A stretch of 64,000 nucleotides of DNA from Deinococcus radiotolerans (GCF_014647435.1 NZ_BMPE01000005.1:124001-188000); one strand, 5' to 3'. Shown: positions 22,070 through 32,276, counted from the first letter of the stretch. Numbers and translations: made by a program. The notes: a model not told the origin generated them from the letters alone.

Positions 22070-22075
22070 AGCATA
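22070..22075 (-). promoter_or_regulatory. Extended -10 TGCTATGCT, probable rplU promoter
   Basis: On the minus strand TGC directly precedes TATGCT, an extended -10. No good -35 hexamer is seen 17 bases upstream. It predicts a start near 22063 and a leader of about 310 bases before L21. Confidence 0.45.
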
Positions 22076-22114
22076 GCACGGAACCCGGGGCGGCCCGGAC
22101 GCGTACTGACTGTC

Positions 22115-22477
22115 GTGATCTCCCGAGTCCGAGCCGTGTGGCGCGACGCGCTGGCCCTGCTGTTCGCCCTGGGTGACCCCCGCACGCCCCTGGGTGCCAA
22201 ACTCATGGCCGCGCTGGCGCTGGCCTACGCGCTGCTGCCGCTGGACCTGCTGCCCGACCTGACGCCAGTTCTGGGCGTGGCGGACGACATCCTGATCGTG
22301 CCGACCCTGCTGGCCCTGGCGGCCCGGACCCTGCCCTCCCCGGTTCTGGCGCAGGCCCAGACCCGCAGCCTGGCCCTTCAGCGGCGTCTGCCCTGGCTGG
22401 TTCCCGGCGTGGTTCTCGGCGCCCTGACCCTGCTCAGCCTGCTGGGCTGGGCGGTGTGGCGGGCCGTGACGGGCTGA
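22115..22477 (+). CDS. DUF1232 (YkvA-type) membrane protein
   Basis: The 120-residue product carries the DUF1232 signature: [42 protein letters not shown]. The invariant P-x-D-x-x-P-D motif and the following DD are characteristic. A C-terminal membrane helix follows ([22 protein letters not shown]). Function is unknown. The start is uncertain: GTG 22115 and GTG 22136 are both in frame and no good ribosome site is seen. The response regulator gene begins 44 bases later. Confidence 0.75.
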   Translation: MISRVRAVWRDALALLFALGDPRTPLGAKLMAALALAYALLPLDLLPDLTPVLGVADDILIVPTLLALAARTLPSPVLAQAQTRSLALQRRLPWLVPGVVLGALTLLSLLGWAVWRAVTG

Positions 22478-22508
22478 ACGCGCCTAACCACCCCTTAACC
22501 GCCCCGCT

Positions 22509-22514
22509 TACACT
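22509..22514 (+). promoter_or_regulatory. -10 box TACACT of the two-component operon
   Basis: TACACT ends 7 bases before ATG 22522, consistent with a leaderless response-regulator mRNA. Confidence 0.5.
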
Positions 22515-22521
22515 GCACTTC

Positions 22522-23184
22522 ATGAGATTGTTGCTCGTGGAGGACGACGCCCGCATCGCGCAGCCGACCGCCGACGCGCTGCGCGAGGCCGGGTACGCCG
22601 TCACCTGGGCGCAGACCGGCCCGGAAGGCCTGGAGGCCGCCGCGCTGGGCGAGTACCCGCTGGTGATTCTGGACGTGATGCTGCCCGGCATGGACGGCTT
22701 TACGGTGGCCCGTGAACTGCGCGAGCAGGGCGTGGAATCCGCGATCCTGTTCCTGACCGCCCGCGGTGAACTGAGTGACCGCGTGGAGGGCCTAGACCTG
22801 GGCGGGGACGCGTACCTGGTCAAGCCATTCGCGGTGCCCGAGCTGCTGGCGACCCTGCGGGCGCTGGCGCGGCGCGAGCGGGGCACGTCCGCGCCGCGCG
22901 TGGCCTTCGCGCAGGGGCGCGGCACGCTGGACACCGTGGCGCGCACCGTCACCTGGGACGGCGCGGAGGTGGCCGTGACGGGCCGTGAGTACGCCCTGCT
23001 GGAGGTGCTGTCGCAGGCGCCGGAACGCTGGTTCACCCGTGAGGACCTGATTGACCGCGTGTGGGGCCCGGAGTTCGACGGCGAGGCCCGGATCGTGGAC
23101 GTGTACGTGCGGTACGTGCGGCGCAAGCTGGCCCCGGAAGCCATCACGTCCGAGCGCGGGCGCGGGTACCGCGTGGAACGCTGA
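22522..23184 (+). CDS. OmpR/PhoB-family response regulator
   Basis: The 220-residue protein has a receiver domain ([15 protein letters not shown] acidic pair, phospho-acceptor Asp51 in [13 protein letters not shown], Thr in FLTARGE, Lys in YLVKPF). A winged-helix DNA-binding domain of OmpR type follows ([45 protein letters not shown]). The sensor kinase gene begins 19 bases later in the same direction. The signal sensed is unknown. Confidence 0.93.
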   Translation: MRLLLVEDDARIAQPTADALREAGYAVTWAQTGPEGLEAAALGEYPLVILDVMLPGMDGFTVARELREQGVESAILFLTARGELSDRVEGLDLGGDAYLVKPFAVPELLATLRALARRERGTSAPRVAFAQGRGTLDTVARTVTWDGAEVAVTGREYALLEVLSQAPERWFTREDLIDRVWGPEFDGEARIVDVYVRYVRRKLAPEAITSERGRGYRVER

Positions 23185-23203
23185 GGGGCGTGGAGGAGAG
23201 AAC

Positions 23204-24583
23204 GTGCGACTGACCCTGCGGGCGCGGCTGGCGCTGTGGGCGGCCCTGGCGACCGGCGTGGCGGTACTGCTGGTCGGTGCGGGCCTATACTGGTCCGTGA
23301 ACGGCTTCCTGTGGCAGGCGCAGGAGCAGCGGGTGAACAGCGTGCTGGGGGCCGTGCAGGGGCGAGTGGAGGGCCTGCTGCGCCCCCGTCAGGACGATGA
23401 CCTGCTGGGGTCGTTGCTGGGCCCGCAGCCGGTGAGCATCTCGCAGTCGGATCTGGAACGCATCGCGGACGACGTGGACCGCCGCGGCGTGGACCTGCGG
23501 GTGATCGCCCGGCAGGGTGCCGAGCTGGTGGCGGTCGGAACGCCCAGCTTTCCGGCAGACGTAGCGGTGAACCTGGGGCCGGGCCTGCACCGGACCGGCA
23601 CGCACCTGATCCTGCAGCGGGCCCTGCGCGGGGTGTCGTTGCAAGTGGCGGTGGACGCCCGCTCACTGCGGGAGGCGCGCGAGGCGTTCCTGCGGGCCCT
23701 GACGGCGCTGGTGCCGCTGGCGCTGCTGCTCTCGCTGCTGGTGGGCTGGGTCGTAGCCGGGCGGCTGCTGCGGCCCGTGCGGGCGCTGGAGGGCGCCGCG
23801 CACGCCATCGGGGAGGGCGGGGACCTGCGCCGCCCGCTGCCCGGCGCGGGCGACGGGGACGAACTGGCGCGGCTGGCCCTGACGTTGCAGCAGAGTTTCG
23901 CGCGCCTCGCGGACGCCCGCGACCGCGAGCAGGGCTTCCTGCGCGCCGCGGCGCACGACCTGCGCTCCCCGCTGGCGGCGCTGACCGCGCGGGTCGAGGG
24001 GACCCTGGCCCGCGACCGCGACGCCGAGCGGTACCGCGCCGACCTGCGCGAGATCGGCACGGACATCACCCGGCTGTCCACCCTGGCGAATCATCTGCTT
24101 CTGCTGGCGCGCGACCCGGCGGCGGTGCAGCGCGCCCCAGTGCCGCTGCGGGACCTCGCCGCCGACGCGGTGGACCGCGCCCGGGAACTCGACCCGCTGG
24201 CGGACGTGGACCTGGACGGCGCGGAAGCCGTCACGGTGCCCGGCGACCGAGTGCTGCTGGGGCAGGCGATCTGGAACCTCACTACGAACGCCGTGCGGCA
24301 CGCGCCGGGCGCGACGGTCCTCGTGCAGGTCCGCGCCGAGCCGGGCGGCGCGGCCGTGACCGTGCAGGACGATGGCCCCGGCGTGGACGCCGCCACCCTG
24401 GCCCGCCTAGGTGAGGCCTTCTACCGCCCGGATGCCAGCCGCACCGCCGACGCGTCCGGCGCGGGCGGGCACGGGCTGGGGCTGGCCCTGGCGCGGCACG
24501 TGGCGCAGCTGCACGGCGGCACCCTGGACCTGGACAGCGCGCCCGGCGCGGGCTTCCGCGCCACCCTGCACCTGCCCGGGTAG
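23204..24583 (+). CDS. Sensor histidine kinase partner of the OmpR-type regulator
   Basis: The 459-residue membrane kinase has a first membrane helix near residues 8-30, a periplasmic sensor segment of about 140 residues, a second helix (TALVPLALLLSLLVGWVVAG) and a HAMP linker. A HisKA domain with phospho-acceptor His251 (AAHDLRSPLAAL) follows. The HATPase domain shows N-box WNLTTNAVRHAPG, DDGPGVD and GHGLGLALARH. GTG 23204 follows a GGAGGAGA ribosome site; it is the first codon that gives the expected Arg-rich N-terminus before helix 1. Confidence 0.92.
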   Translation: MRLTLRARLALWAALATGVAVLLVGAGLYWSVNGFLWQAQEQRVNSVLGAVQGRVEGLLRPRQDDDLLGSLLGPQPVSISQSDLERIADDVDRRGVDLRVIARQGAELVAVGTPSFPADVAVNLGPGLHRTGTHLILQRALRGVSLQVAVDARSLREAREAFLRALTALVPLALLLSLLVGWVVAGRLLRPVRALEGAAHAIGEGGDLRRPLPGAGDGDELARLALTLQQSFARLADARDREQGFLRAAAHDLRSPLAALTARVEGTLARDRDAERYRADLREIGTDITRLSTLANHLLLLARDPAAVQRAPVPLRDLAADAVDRARELDPLADVDLDGAEAVTVPGDRVLLGQAIWNLTTNAVRHAPGATVLVQVRAEPGGAAVTVQDDGPGVDAATLARLGEAFYRPDASRTADASGAGGHGLGLALARHVAQLHGGTLDLDSAPGAGFRATLHLPG

Positions 24584-24605
24584 GTCCTGCTCCGGGGGCG
24601 TCTGC

Positions 24606-24611
24606 TACGCT
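24606..24611 (+). promoter_or_regulatory. -10 box TACGCT of the nucleotidyltransferase gene
   Basis: TACGCT ends 8 bases before ATG 24620 and indicates transcription separate from the kinase operon. Confidence 0.45.
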
Positions 24612-24619
24612 GTGCGGCA

Positions 24620-25399
24620 ATGAACAGTTCAGTGCCGCGCTGGAGTGCCGTCGTGCTGGGCGGCGGGGATCCCGGCGATCCGTTTGCCGCTGCGCACGGC
24701 GTGAACGTCAAACCGCTGATCCCTGTGGCGGGCGTCCCGATGGCTCTGTACGTCCTGCGAACCCTGCGCGGCAGTGACCGGGTGGGCCGCGTGGCGTACG
24801 TGGGCCCCACCACCCCGGATCTCGACCCCCTGATCGACATCCGCGTCACCGATCACGGCACCCTGCTGAGCAACCTGGAAGCGGGTGTGGAGGCCCTGCG
24901 TGACCTGGGCCTCGCCCCCGGCGAGCGGGTGCTGGTCGTCACCGCCGACGTGCCCATGCTGCGCCCGGAGGAGGTGCGGGACGTGCTGGACGCCGCGCCG
25001 CTGGATGCCGGCCTGGTGTACCCCGTCGTGCGCCGTGAGGTCTGCGAGGCCGCGTACCCCGGCGTGAAACGCACCTACGCCCGCCTGAAGGACGGCACCT
25101 TCACCGGCGGGAACCTCTTCCTGCTGGACCCGGCCCTGATCGGGCAGTTCCTGCCGCGCCTGCGCGAGGTGCTCGCCGCCCGCAAGGCCCCGCTGAAACT
25201 CGCCGGGCTGATCGGCTGGGACGTGCTGCTCCGCCTGCTCACCGGCCGCCTGCGCGTGGCGCGGCTGGAGGAGAAGGTCTCGGGTCTGCTGGGCGTGAAG
25301 GCCCGCGCGCTGATCACCCCGCACGCCGCCGTGGGCACCGACGTGGACAAGGACGCCGATCTGACCCTGGCGGAGGCGCAGCTGCGCGGCCGGACCTGA
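24620..25399 (+). CDS. NTP-transferase domain protein (MobA-like)
   Basis: The 259-residue protein begins with a nucleotidyltransferase-type loop ([39 protein letters not shown]), then [16 protein letters not shown] with the metal-binding Asp. These match the MobA/IspD/GlmU-like sugar or cofactor nucleotidyltransferase fold. The usual LAGGxSxRMG loop is altered here. The C-terminal 100 residues ([21 protein letters not shown], then [10 protein letters not shown]) resemble those of uncharacterised MobA-like proteins. The substrate is unknown. Confidence 0.7.
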   Translation: MNSSVPRWSAVVLGGGDPGDPFAAAHGVNVKPLIPVAGVPMALYVLRTLRGSDRVGRVAYVGPTTPDLDPLIDIRVTDHGTLLSNLEAGVEALRDLGLAPGERVLVVTADVPMLRPEEVRDVLDAAPLDAGLVYPVVRREVCEAAYPGVKRTYARLKDGTFTGGNLFLLDPALIGQFLPRLREVLAARKAPLKLAGLIGWDVLLRLLTGRLRVARLEEKVSGLLGVKARALITPHAAVGTDVDKDADLTLAEAQLRGRT

Positions 25400-25497
25400 A
25401 CCGCCCCTGAATCCTGAGGTGCGCACTCGGTTTTGGCGACCTGAACGGTGAAAATCATGTCCAGCTTCGCCCTTGCGCCCTCGGGGCCCGGTGTGCA

Positions 25498-25503
25498 TAC
25501 TGT
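25498..25503 (+). promoter_or_regulatory. -10 box TACTGT of the ferredoxin gene
   Basis: TACTGT ends only 5 bases before ATG 25509, at the short end of the leaderless range. Confidence 0.4.
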
Positions 25504-25508
25504 CCCTC

Positions 25509-25745
25509 ATGCCTCACGTGATCGTTAGCCCCTGCATCGGCGTCAAGGACCAGGCCTGCACGGAAGTCTGCCCGGTGGAATGCATCTACGACGGCGGCGA
25601 TCAGTTCCTGATCCACCCCGACGAGTGCATCGACTGCGGCGCGTGCGTGCCCGCCTGCCCCGTCAGCGCCATCTTCCCCGAAGAGGACGTCCCCGGCGGC
25701 GAGGAAAGCTTCATCGAGAAGAACCGCGTCCACTTCGGCCTCTAA
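25509..25745 (+). CDS. 7Fe ferredoxin (3Fe-4S / 4Fe-4S)
   Basis: The 78-residue protein has eight cysteines at 9, 17, 21, 25, 40, 43, 46 and 50. The first set, CxxxxxxxCxxxCPxxC, is that of a 3Fe-4S cluster and the second, CxxCxxCxxxCP, that of a 4Fe-4S cluster. This matches the Thermus-type 7Fe ferredoxin, including GVKDQACTEVCPVECIYDGG and the acidic FPEEDVPGG region. It carries electrons in the cytoplasm; the redox partner is not encoded here. A GC-rich stem-loop follows. Confidence 0.95.
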   Translation: MPHVIVSPCIGVKDQACTEVCPVECIYDGGDQFLIHPDECIDCGACVPACPVSAIFPEEDVPGGEESFIEKNRVHFGL

Positions 25746-25759
25746 CCCCACCCCTGACT

Positions 25760-25797
25760 GCGCCTCCCCCTCCCGTCCCCCGGGCAGAGGGAGGCGC
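25760..25797 (+). terminator. Stem-loop after the ferredoxin gene
   Basis: GCGCCTCCC and GGGAGGCGC pair perfectly over 9 bp around a C-rich loop. No U-tract follows, so termination strength is uncertain. Confidence 0.5.
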
Positions 25798-25905
25798 GCT
25801 CCGTGCAACCGCGGCCCGGTGTCCCTTGCCGCGCCCCGCCCGGCAGGGCTAGCATGGGTCCCGCCGCGCCCCGCATGGGCGCGTGACCCCCGAGGAGGTG
25901 ATGAC

Positions 25906-26058
25906 GTGACCCCAGACCCCCACACCCTGGACGGCGAACCGCCCAGTCGACCTCTGATCACGCCCCACCCATCCCCGGAGGTCGCGCCATGCCCCACCCT
26001 GAAGGCCGCGCATGCTGACGTACTACCGCAGCGTCGGCGGCAAGCTGAACACCATTGA
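25906..26058 (+). CDS. Possible leader ORF, proline-rich, upstream of and overlapping the CorA-type gene
   Basis: GTG 25906 follows a strong ribosome site (GAGGAGGTGAT, 7 bases from its GGAGG core). It opens a 50-codon frame starting MTPDPHTLDGEPPSRP, with ten prolines in the first 31 residues and several acidic residues. It runs 47 bases into the CorA-type gene in another reading frame. Enterobacterial mgtL leader peptides are likewise short, proline- and acid-rich at the N-terminus, and control Mg2+ transporter expression. This is inference: C-rich DNA also gives proline-rich frames by chance. A second tiny frame, ATG 25989 with its own GGAGG, ends at 26018 just inside the gene. Confidence 0.35.
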   Translation: MTPDPHTLDGEPPSRPLITPHPSPEVAPCPTLKAAHADVLPQRRRQAEHH

Positions 26059-26947
26059 CGGATACATCGACGGCTGCTGGATCAACGCCGCCGACCCCAG
26101 CCCCGAAGAACTCGCCCGCGTCGCCCGTGAAACCGGCCTCGAACTGGATTACCTGTCCTACCCGCTCGACCCGGATGAACGCTCCCGCTTCGAGCGGGAA
26201 GACGGGCAACTGCTGATCATCATGCAGACCAGCTACCGGCTGGCCGAGGACAGCGACATCCCCTACGACACCGTTCCGCTGGGCATCCTGCACACCGACC
26301 ACTGCCTGGTCACCGTGTGCGCCCTGCCGGAGAACCCGGTCATCAAGGACGTGCTGGGCGGGCTGGTGCGCCGCGTGAGCACCGTCAAGAAAAACCGCCT
26401 GACGCTGCAGCTGTTCCTGCGCAACGCCCAGCGGTTCCTGATCGACGTGCGGCAGATCAACAAGCGCGTGGACGCCATCGAGGACAAGCTGGAGAACAGC
26501 CAGCAGAACCGCGAGCTGCTGAACCTCCTGAAACTCGAGAAGAGCCTCGTGTACTTCCTGACCGGCCTGAAAGCGAACGAGGCCATGATGGAACGCGTCA
26601 AACGCGACCGCATCTTCGAAATGTACGAGGAGGACAGCGACCTGCTCGACGACGTGCTGATCGAGAACCTCCAGGCCATCGAGATGGCCAGCATCGCCAG
26701 CAACATTCTGACCAGCATGGCAGGCGCGTTCGCCAGCGTGATCAGCAACAACGTCAATCAGGTCGTGAAGGTCCTGACCGTGACGACCATCCTGGTGGCC
26801 ATCCCGACCCTGGTGACCAGCGTGTTCGGCATGAACGTCCCCATCCCCTTCCACGACAGCCCGGAAGGCATCTGGATCGTGCTGGGGCTGGCTGTGGCGC
26901 TCGCCGTGGCCGTGGCGGGCATCTTCTACCGCCTCCGCGTGCTGTAG
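26012..26947 (+). CDS. corA: CorA-family divalent cation transporter
   Basis: The 311-residue protein has the long cytoplasmic N-terminal domain, a helical stalk (VRRVSTVKKNRLTLQLFLRNAQRFLIDV), and two C-terminal membrane helices. The signature GMN motif is at residues 273-275 (TSVFGMNVPIPFHDSPEG). CorA proteins are pentameric channels for Mg2+ or Co2+ in the inner membrane; the YGMNF form is varied here to FGMNV, as in the more distant family branch. The start at ATG 26012 has only a modest GAAGG site and is overlapped by two upstream reading frames. A long inverted repeat follows the gene. Confidence 0.9.
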   Translation: MLTYYRSVGGKLNTIDGYIDGCWINAADPSPEELARVARETGLELDYLSYPLDPDERSRFEREDGQLLIIMQTSYRLAEDSDIPYDTVPLGILHTDHCLVTVCALPENPVIKDVLGGLVRRVSTVKKNRLTLQLFLRNAQRFLIDVRQINKRVDAIEDKLENSQQNRELLNLLKLEKSLVYFLTGLKANEAMMERVKRDRIFEMYEEDSDLLDDVLIENLQAIEMASIASNILTSMAGAFASVISNNVNQVVKVLTVTTILVAIPTLVTSVFGMNVPIPFHDSPEGIWIVLGLAVALAVAVAGIFYRLRVL

Positions 26948-26969
26948 CTGTAGGAAGATGATGGTGAAC

Positions 26970-27014
26970 AGGTGATGGTTGATAGAGGGTCACCCCACCT
27001 ATCAACCATCTCCT
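26970..27014. repeat. Inverted repeat, 16-bp arms, between the CorA-type and DoxX genes
   Basis: AGGTGATGGTTGATAG and CTATCAACCATCTCCT pair with one mismatch around a 13-base loop. It lies between convergent genes and may end both transcripts. Its core TGATGGTTGA recurs in the inverted repeat at 38144-38192, which suggests a small dispersed repeat family. Confidence 0.65.
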
Positions 27015-27023
27015 TTCAACCGT

Positions 27024-27380
27024 TTACTCCTTACTGACGATCAGGAGCGCGCCGAACAGCGCGAGATTCTTCAGGAACTGCGTCTGTTGCTGCTGCCGCT
27101 CCTTGCCCTGCTTGTCCCAGAAGGGATGACCGATGACGGTGGTGGGGATCAGGCTGGCCGCCAGGGCCACGCTGGCCGCGCGGGGCAGCAGGCCAGCCGC
27201 CATCAGTGCGCCCGCGCCGACCATCACGCCGCTGTTGACCTTCACCGCCAGTTCAGGTTCCGGCACCTCCGCGCCGCGCGCTGCGCGCACGATGGGTTCA
27301 GGGTTCTGCAGGTGATCCAGGCCGCTCTTGATGAAGATGCTCGCGAGCAGCGCCCGCCCGATGAATCTCGTCACACTCAT
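27024..27380 (-). CDS. DoxX-family membrane protein
   Basis: The 118-residue product has the DoxX fold with four short membrane segments. Family features are the N-terminal RFIGRALLASIFIKSGLDHLQNP, the central KVNSGVMVGAGALMAAGLLPRAASVALAASLIPTTVIGHPFW and a C-terminal KNLALFGALLIV. DoxX-type proteins are often linked to membrane redox or thiosulfate/quinone metabolism, but this one cannot be placed more exactly. A real ribosome site (AAGGAGGG) precedes ATG 27380, with a TAGACT box 26 bases upstream, so this mRNA has a short leader. Confidence 0.85.
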   Translation of the reverse strand: MSVTRFIGRALLASIFIKSGLDHLQNPEPIVRAARGAEVPEPELAVKVNSGVMVGAGALMAAGLLPRAASVALAASLIPTTVIGHPFWDKQGKERQQQQTQFLKNLALFGALLIVSKE

Positions 27381-27406
27381 GCCTTGCCCTCCTTGAACTG
27401 TCCCGG

Positions 27407-27412
27407 AGTCTA
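27407..27412 (-). promoter_or_regulatory. -10 box TAGACT of the DoxX gene
   Basis: TAGACT on the minus strand is 26 bases from the start codon, leaving room for a leader of about 20 bases with an AAGGAGGG site. Confidence 0.5.
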
Positions 27413-27479
27413 GCGCAGGCACGCCCGGCCCTCACGCGTCCCCACGCTTGGGCGTCCCTTCAGTGAAGCGGAGAGGGCC

Positions 27480-28211
27480 TCACATGCCCTGGATGACCGA
27501 CAGCTGCCGCGTCAGGTCCGCCATGAGGTCCTGCACGGCGCGCGTGCCGGTGGCCAGCATCTGCACGTACTCCTCGTGCGTCAAAACGCCGACCTCCGCA
27601 CCGCCCTGCACTTCGACGATCAGGCCGTCACTCGTGGCGACCACGTTCAGGTCCGCGCGGGCCACCTTGTCCTCGGCGTAATCGAGGTCCACGCGGATCT
27701 CACTGCCGACCAGACCGACGCTGACCGCGCCGATGTTGCGCGAGATGGGCCAGTCGGTCAGGCGGCCCTTCTGGATTAGACGGTCGCAGAAGTCATGCAG
27801 CGCCGCGTGCCCCGCCAGGATGCTCGCCACGCGCGTCCCACCATCCGCGACGAGCACGTCGCAGTCCACGTACAGCGTCTGGTTGCGGAAGAAGCGCAGG
27901 TCCATCCCGGCGCGCAGCGCGCGGCCCAGCAGCCGCTGGATCTCATGGCGGCGGCCGTTCTGGAGGTTGCGTTCGCGCGCCTGCCGGTCACTGGTCGCGC
28001 GGGGCAGCATGGAGTACTCGGCGGTCAGCCAGCCCTCCTTGCTGCCGCGCATGTGCGGCGCGGCCTTCTCTTCCAGGGTGACGGTCGCGAGGATCTCGGT
28101 GCGGCCCATGATCAGGTGCGCGCTGCCGGGCGCGTGCGGGTTCACGCCCCGCTTGACGGTGACGGGACGGGGCGTGAGGAGGTCGCGGCCTTCGCGGATG
28201 GGCTGGGTCAT
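27480..28211 (-). CDS. rph: Ribonuclease PH
   Basis: The 243-residue phosphorolytic exonuclease trims the 3' ends of tRNA precursors. Family motifs are GSAHLIMGRTEILATVTLEEKAAPHMRGS, LTAEYSMLPRATSDR, QTLYVDCDVLVADGGTRVASILAG and VDLDYAEDKVARADLNVV. The phosphate-binding GGTR motif is intact. ATG 28211 overlaps the murI stop by four bases, so the two genes are translationally coupled. Confidence 0.95.
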   Translation of the reverse strand: MTQPIREGRDLLTPRPVTVKRGVNPHAPGSAHLIMGRTEILATVTLEEKAAPHMRGSKEGWLTAEYSMLPRATSDRQARERNLQNGRRHEIQRLLGRALRAGMDLRFFRNQTLYVDCDVLVADGGTRVASILAGHAALHDFCDRLIQKGRLTDWPISRNIGAVSVGLVGSEIRVDLDYAEDKVARADLNVVATSDGLIVEVQGGAEVGVLTHEEYVQMLATGTRAVQDLMADLTRQLSVIQGM

Positions 28212-29053
28212 GTCTGCATGCACTCGATTCTGGGCGGGGCCCGGTGAACTTCCCCCTCATTCTGCACGTTCGCGGACCCCAGCGCACGGGACAGCAGCTC
28301 CGTGATGACCGGCGCGGCCCGCGCGGGGTCGCCCGTCACCAGGAACGCCTCGGTGCCGCCCGAGGGCCGGGCGCTCAGCAGGCCGCGCTCCTCCAGCACC
28401 CGCCGCGTGTGCCGCGCGACCGCCGCGCCACTGTCCAGCAGCGTGAACGTGTCCCCGAAGTCCGCGCGGATGCTGTCCGCCAGGAACGGGTAGTGCGTGC
28501 AGCCCAGCACGAGCTGGTCCGCCCCGGCCTGGGCGACCGGCGTCAGGATCTCGCGCAGCACCTCACGCGTCCGCGCGGAATCCGCCTGCCCGGCCTCCAC
28601 CAGCGGGACCAGCTCGGTACTCACGGCCTTCAGGACCTGCACGCCCGCCGGGCCGGCGAACTCACGGATCACGTCCGCCAGCAGCGTCCCGCGCATCGTG
28701 CCCGGCGTGGCCAGCACGCCCACCACGCCTGTGCGGGTCGCCTGCACGGCCGGTTTCACCGCCGGGACCAGCCCGATCACCGGCATGTCAAACCGTGAGC
28801 GCAGGTCGCCCAGGCTAAACGCCGACGCCGTGTTGCACGCTACCACCACGCCCTTCACGCCCCGCGCGTGCAGCGCCGACACCGCCCGCGCGGTCAGCTC
28901 GCGGATCTCGTGGTCCGGCCGCGCGCCGTACGGCACGTGCGCCGTGTCCGCCAGGTACAGCAGGTCCTCGCCCGGCAGCGCCCGCCGCAGGTCTCCCAGG
29001 ACACTCAGGCCGCCCACGCCACTGTCGAACACGCCAAGCGGTGCGTCACTCAT
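28208..29053 (-). CDS. murI: Glutamate racemase
   Basis: The 281-residue enzyme makes D-glutamate for peptidoglycan. The N-terminal GVFDSGVGGLSVL motif, the first catalytic cysteine in VACNTAS and the second in LGCTHYPFL are present, as is YGARPDHEI. Length is normal. ATG 29053 lies 7 bases below a TATCAT box. It is followed by rph with a 4-base overlap, a pairing seen in other bacteria. Confidence 0.95.
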   Translation of the reverse strand: MSDAPLGVFDSGVGGLSVLGDLRRALPGEDLLYLADTAHVPYGARPDHEIRELTARAVSALHARGVKGVVVACNTASAFSLGDLRSRFDMPVIGLVPAVKPAVQATRTGVVGVLATPGTMRGTLLADVIREFAGPAGVQVLKAVSTELVPLVEAGQADSARTREVLREILTPVAQAGADQLVLGCTHYPFLADSIRADFGDTFTLLDSGAAVARHTRRVLEERGLLSARPSGGTEAFLVTGDPARAAPVITELLSRALGSANVQNEGEVHRAPPRIECMQT

Positions 29054-29060
29054 CGCGCTG

Positions 29061-29066
29061 ATGATA
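29061..29066 (-). promoter_or_regulatory. -10 box TATCAT of murI-rph
   Basis: TATCAT on the minus strand, one of the best -10 matches here, is 7 bases from ATG 29053. It lies between murI and the lysN stop. Confidence 0.55.
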
Positions 29067-29074
29067 CGGGACGC

Positions 29075-30301
<1,227 letters not shown>

Positions 30302-30307
30302 GCCCGC

Positions 30308-30313
30308 ATGGTA
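30308..30313 (-). promoter_or_regulatory. -10 box TACCAT of lysN
   Basis: TACCAT on the minus strand is 6 bases from ATG 30301. The lysN and fba promoters diverge within about 110 bases. Confidence 0.5.
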
Positions 30314-30354
30314 GTCCCCTGTCTACCCCGCGCGGCCCAGTCATGTGGACGGCC

Positions 30355-30387
30355 CCCGAGTGTGACCCGAGTCACTCCGGGTAGAGT
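30355..30387 (+). promoter_or_regulatory. fba promoter region with 11-base direct repeats
   Basis: CCCGAGT occurs at 30355-30361 and again at 30366-30372, with a weaker CCGGGT at 30377-30382. The spacing is 11 bases, one helical turn. They run up to TAGAGT (30382-30387), a plausible -10 about 25 bases above the fba start. A small dyad (GTGAC, CCGA, GTCAC) is superimposed. Confidence 0.4.
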
Positions 30388-30412
30388 GGGGGACGCTCAA
30401 GGAGGTATTCAC

Positions 30413-31330
<918 letters not shown>

Positions 31331-31454
31331 TCCACAGGCACCGTGGAAGGCGGTGGTCCGCTCCGGTCAGCTGATCCGGGGCTGACCGCCGCATTCATGT
31401 TGAGCTCGCGTGACAGCGGGAAACTCTCACCCTGCCGCTTTATCCTCACGTTGA

Positions 31455-32180
31455 ATGAGAGCGGCGTGGTTCACAACCTGGGGAGCGGTCACGCTGGGTG
31501 CGCTGGGCCTCGCCGCGACCGTCACGCCGACCACCGTCCCCGCACTCCCGGCCGGCTGGCAGGCGAAGATTGCAGCCCTGCTCCCGCAGGTCGGGCAGAG
31601 TGTCACGCTGCTGGAACGCCGACCCAGCATCTCCACGGTCGGCCTGGAATTCGTGGTCGCCAGCGCCGGCGGGGACCGGGACGTGCTGCGGCAGGTCACT
31701 GCCTCTGCCGCGCGGGGGATCGCGCCGGTGTACGACAAGCGTCTCAACATCACCCCTGAGGAATTCAAGCGGTACTTGGTGTTCCAGAACACGCTTGCCT
31801 CGACCGGCAAGACGTTCCGGCTCGTTGTGACCCGCGACCCCAGCCGCCTGACCTTCGGGGACAACGCGTACATGAACGGCGTACTCAAGGGCGTCAGCAT
31901 CGACCTGAAAACAGGTGAGATGCGCGGACCTGAAGGGTTCACCGCCCGGCCCATCGCCGTGCCCGCCAACGACGACCCGGACCGCGGCCTGCTGGTCCGC
32001 AGCGGCTACCAGTGGCGCATGATCGGCAACAACGCCCAGATCGGGAACGGGGTGCGCGGTACGCTGAACCTCCTGCAACTCGCCAGTGGCCGCGTTGTGC
32101 TGAGCTACACCCGCAAGAGCATGATCGACCGCAAGGTCGACGACATGGAACGCGAACTGATCATCGAGTACAGCCGCTGA
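31455..32180 (+). CDS. Exported protein of unknown function
   Basis: The 241-residue product begins with an N-terminal hydrophobic segment (AAWFTTWGAVTLGALGLAATV), probably a signal peptide or anchor. The remainder is soluble and alternates strands and helices (VGLEFVVASAGGDRDVLRQVTA, ITPEEFKRYLVFQNTLAS, FRLVVTRDPSRLTFGDNAYMNGVL). The last 30 residues are charged (KSMIDRKVDDMERELIIEYS). I do not recognise a family. It stands alone between fba and the second S8 protease. Confidence 0.7.
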   Translation: MRAAWFTTWGAVTLGALGLAATVTPTTVPALPAGWQAKIAALLPQVGQSVTLLERRPSISTVGLEFVVASAGGDRDVLRQVTASAARGIAPVYDKRLNITPEEFKRYLVFQNTLASTGKTFRLVVTRDPSRLTFGDNAYMNGVLKGVSIDLKTGEMRGPEGFTARPIAVPANDDPDRGLLVRSGYQWRMIGNNAQIGNGVRGTLNLLQLASGRVVLSYTRKSMIDRKVDDMERELIIEYSR

Positions 32181-32263
32181 CGCCCTGGCCGGCGCTGACG
32201 CCCGCCTGACCGGAAGTCAAGGTCTCCTCACGTTCCCTTCAGAGGCCGTCACGCCCCACCCCC

Positions 32264-32269
32264 TAGGCT
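32264..32269 (+). promoter_or_regulatory. -10 box TAGGCT of the second S8 protease gene
   Basis: TAGGCT ends 7 bases before ATG 32277 and supports that start. Confidence 0.5.
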
Positions 32270-32276
32270 GATCCTC

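Noticed and set aside
31364..31388. Stem-loop after fba as a terminator
   Set aside because: The 8-bp stem is good but is followed by GC-rich sequence with no U-tract, so I mention it only in the fba entry.
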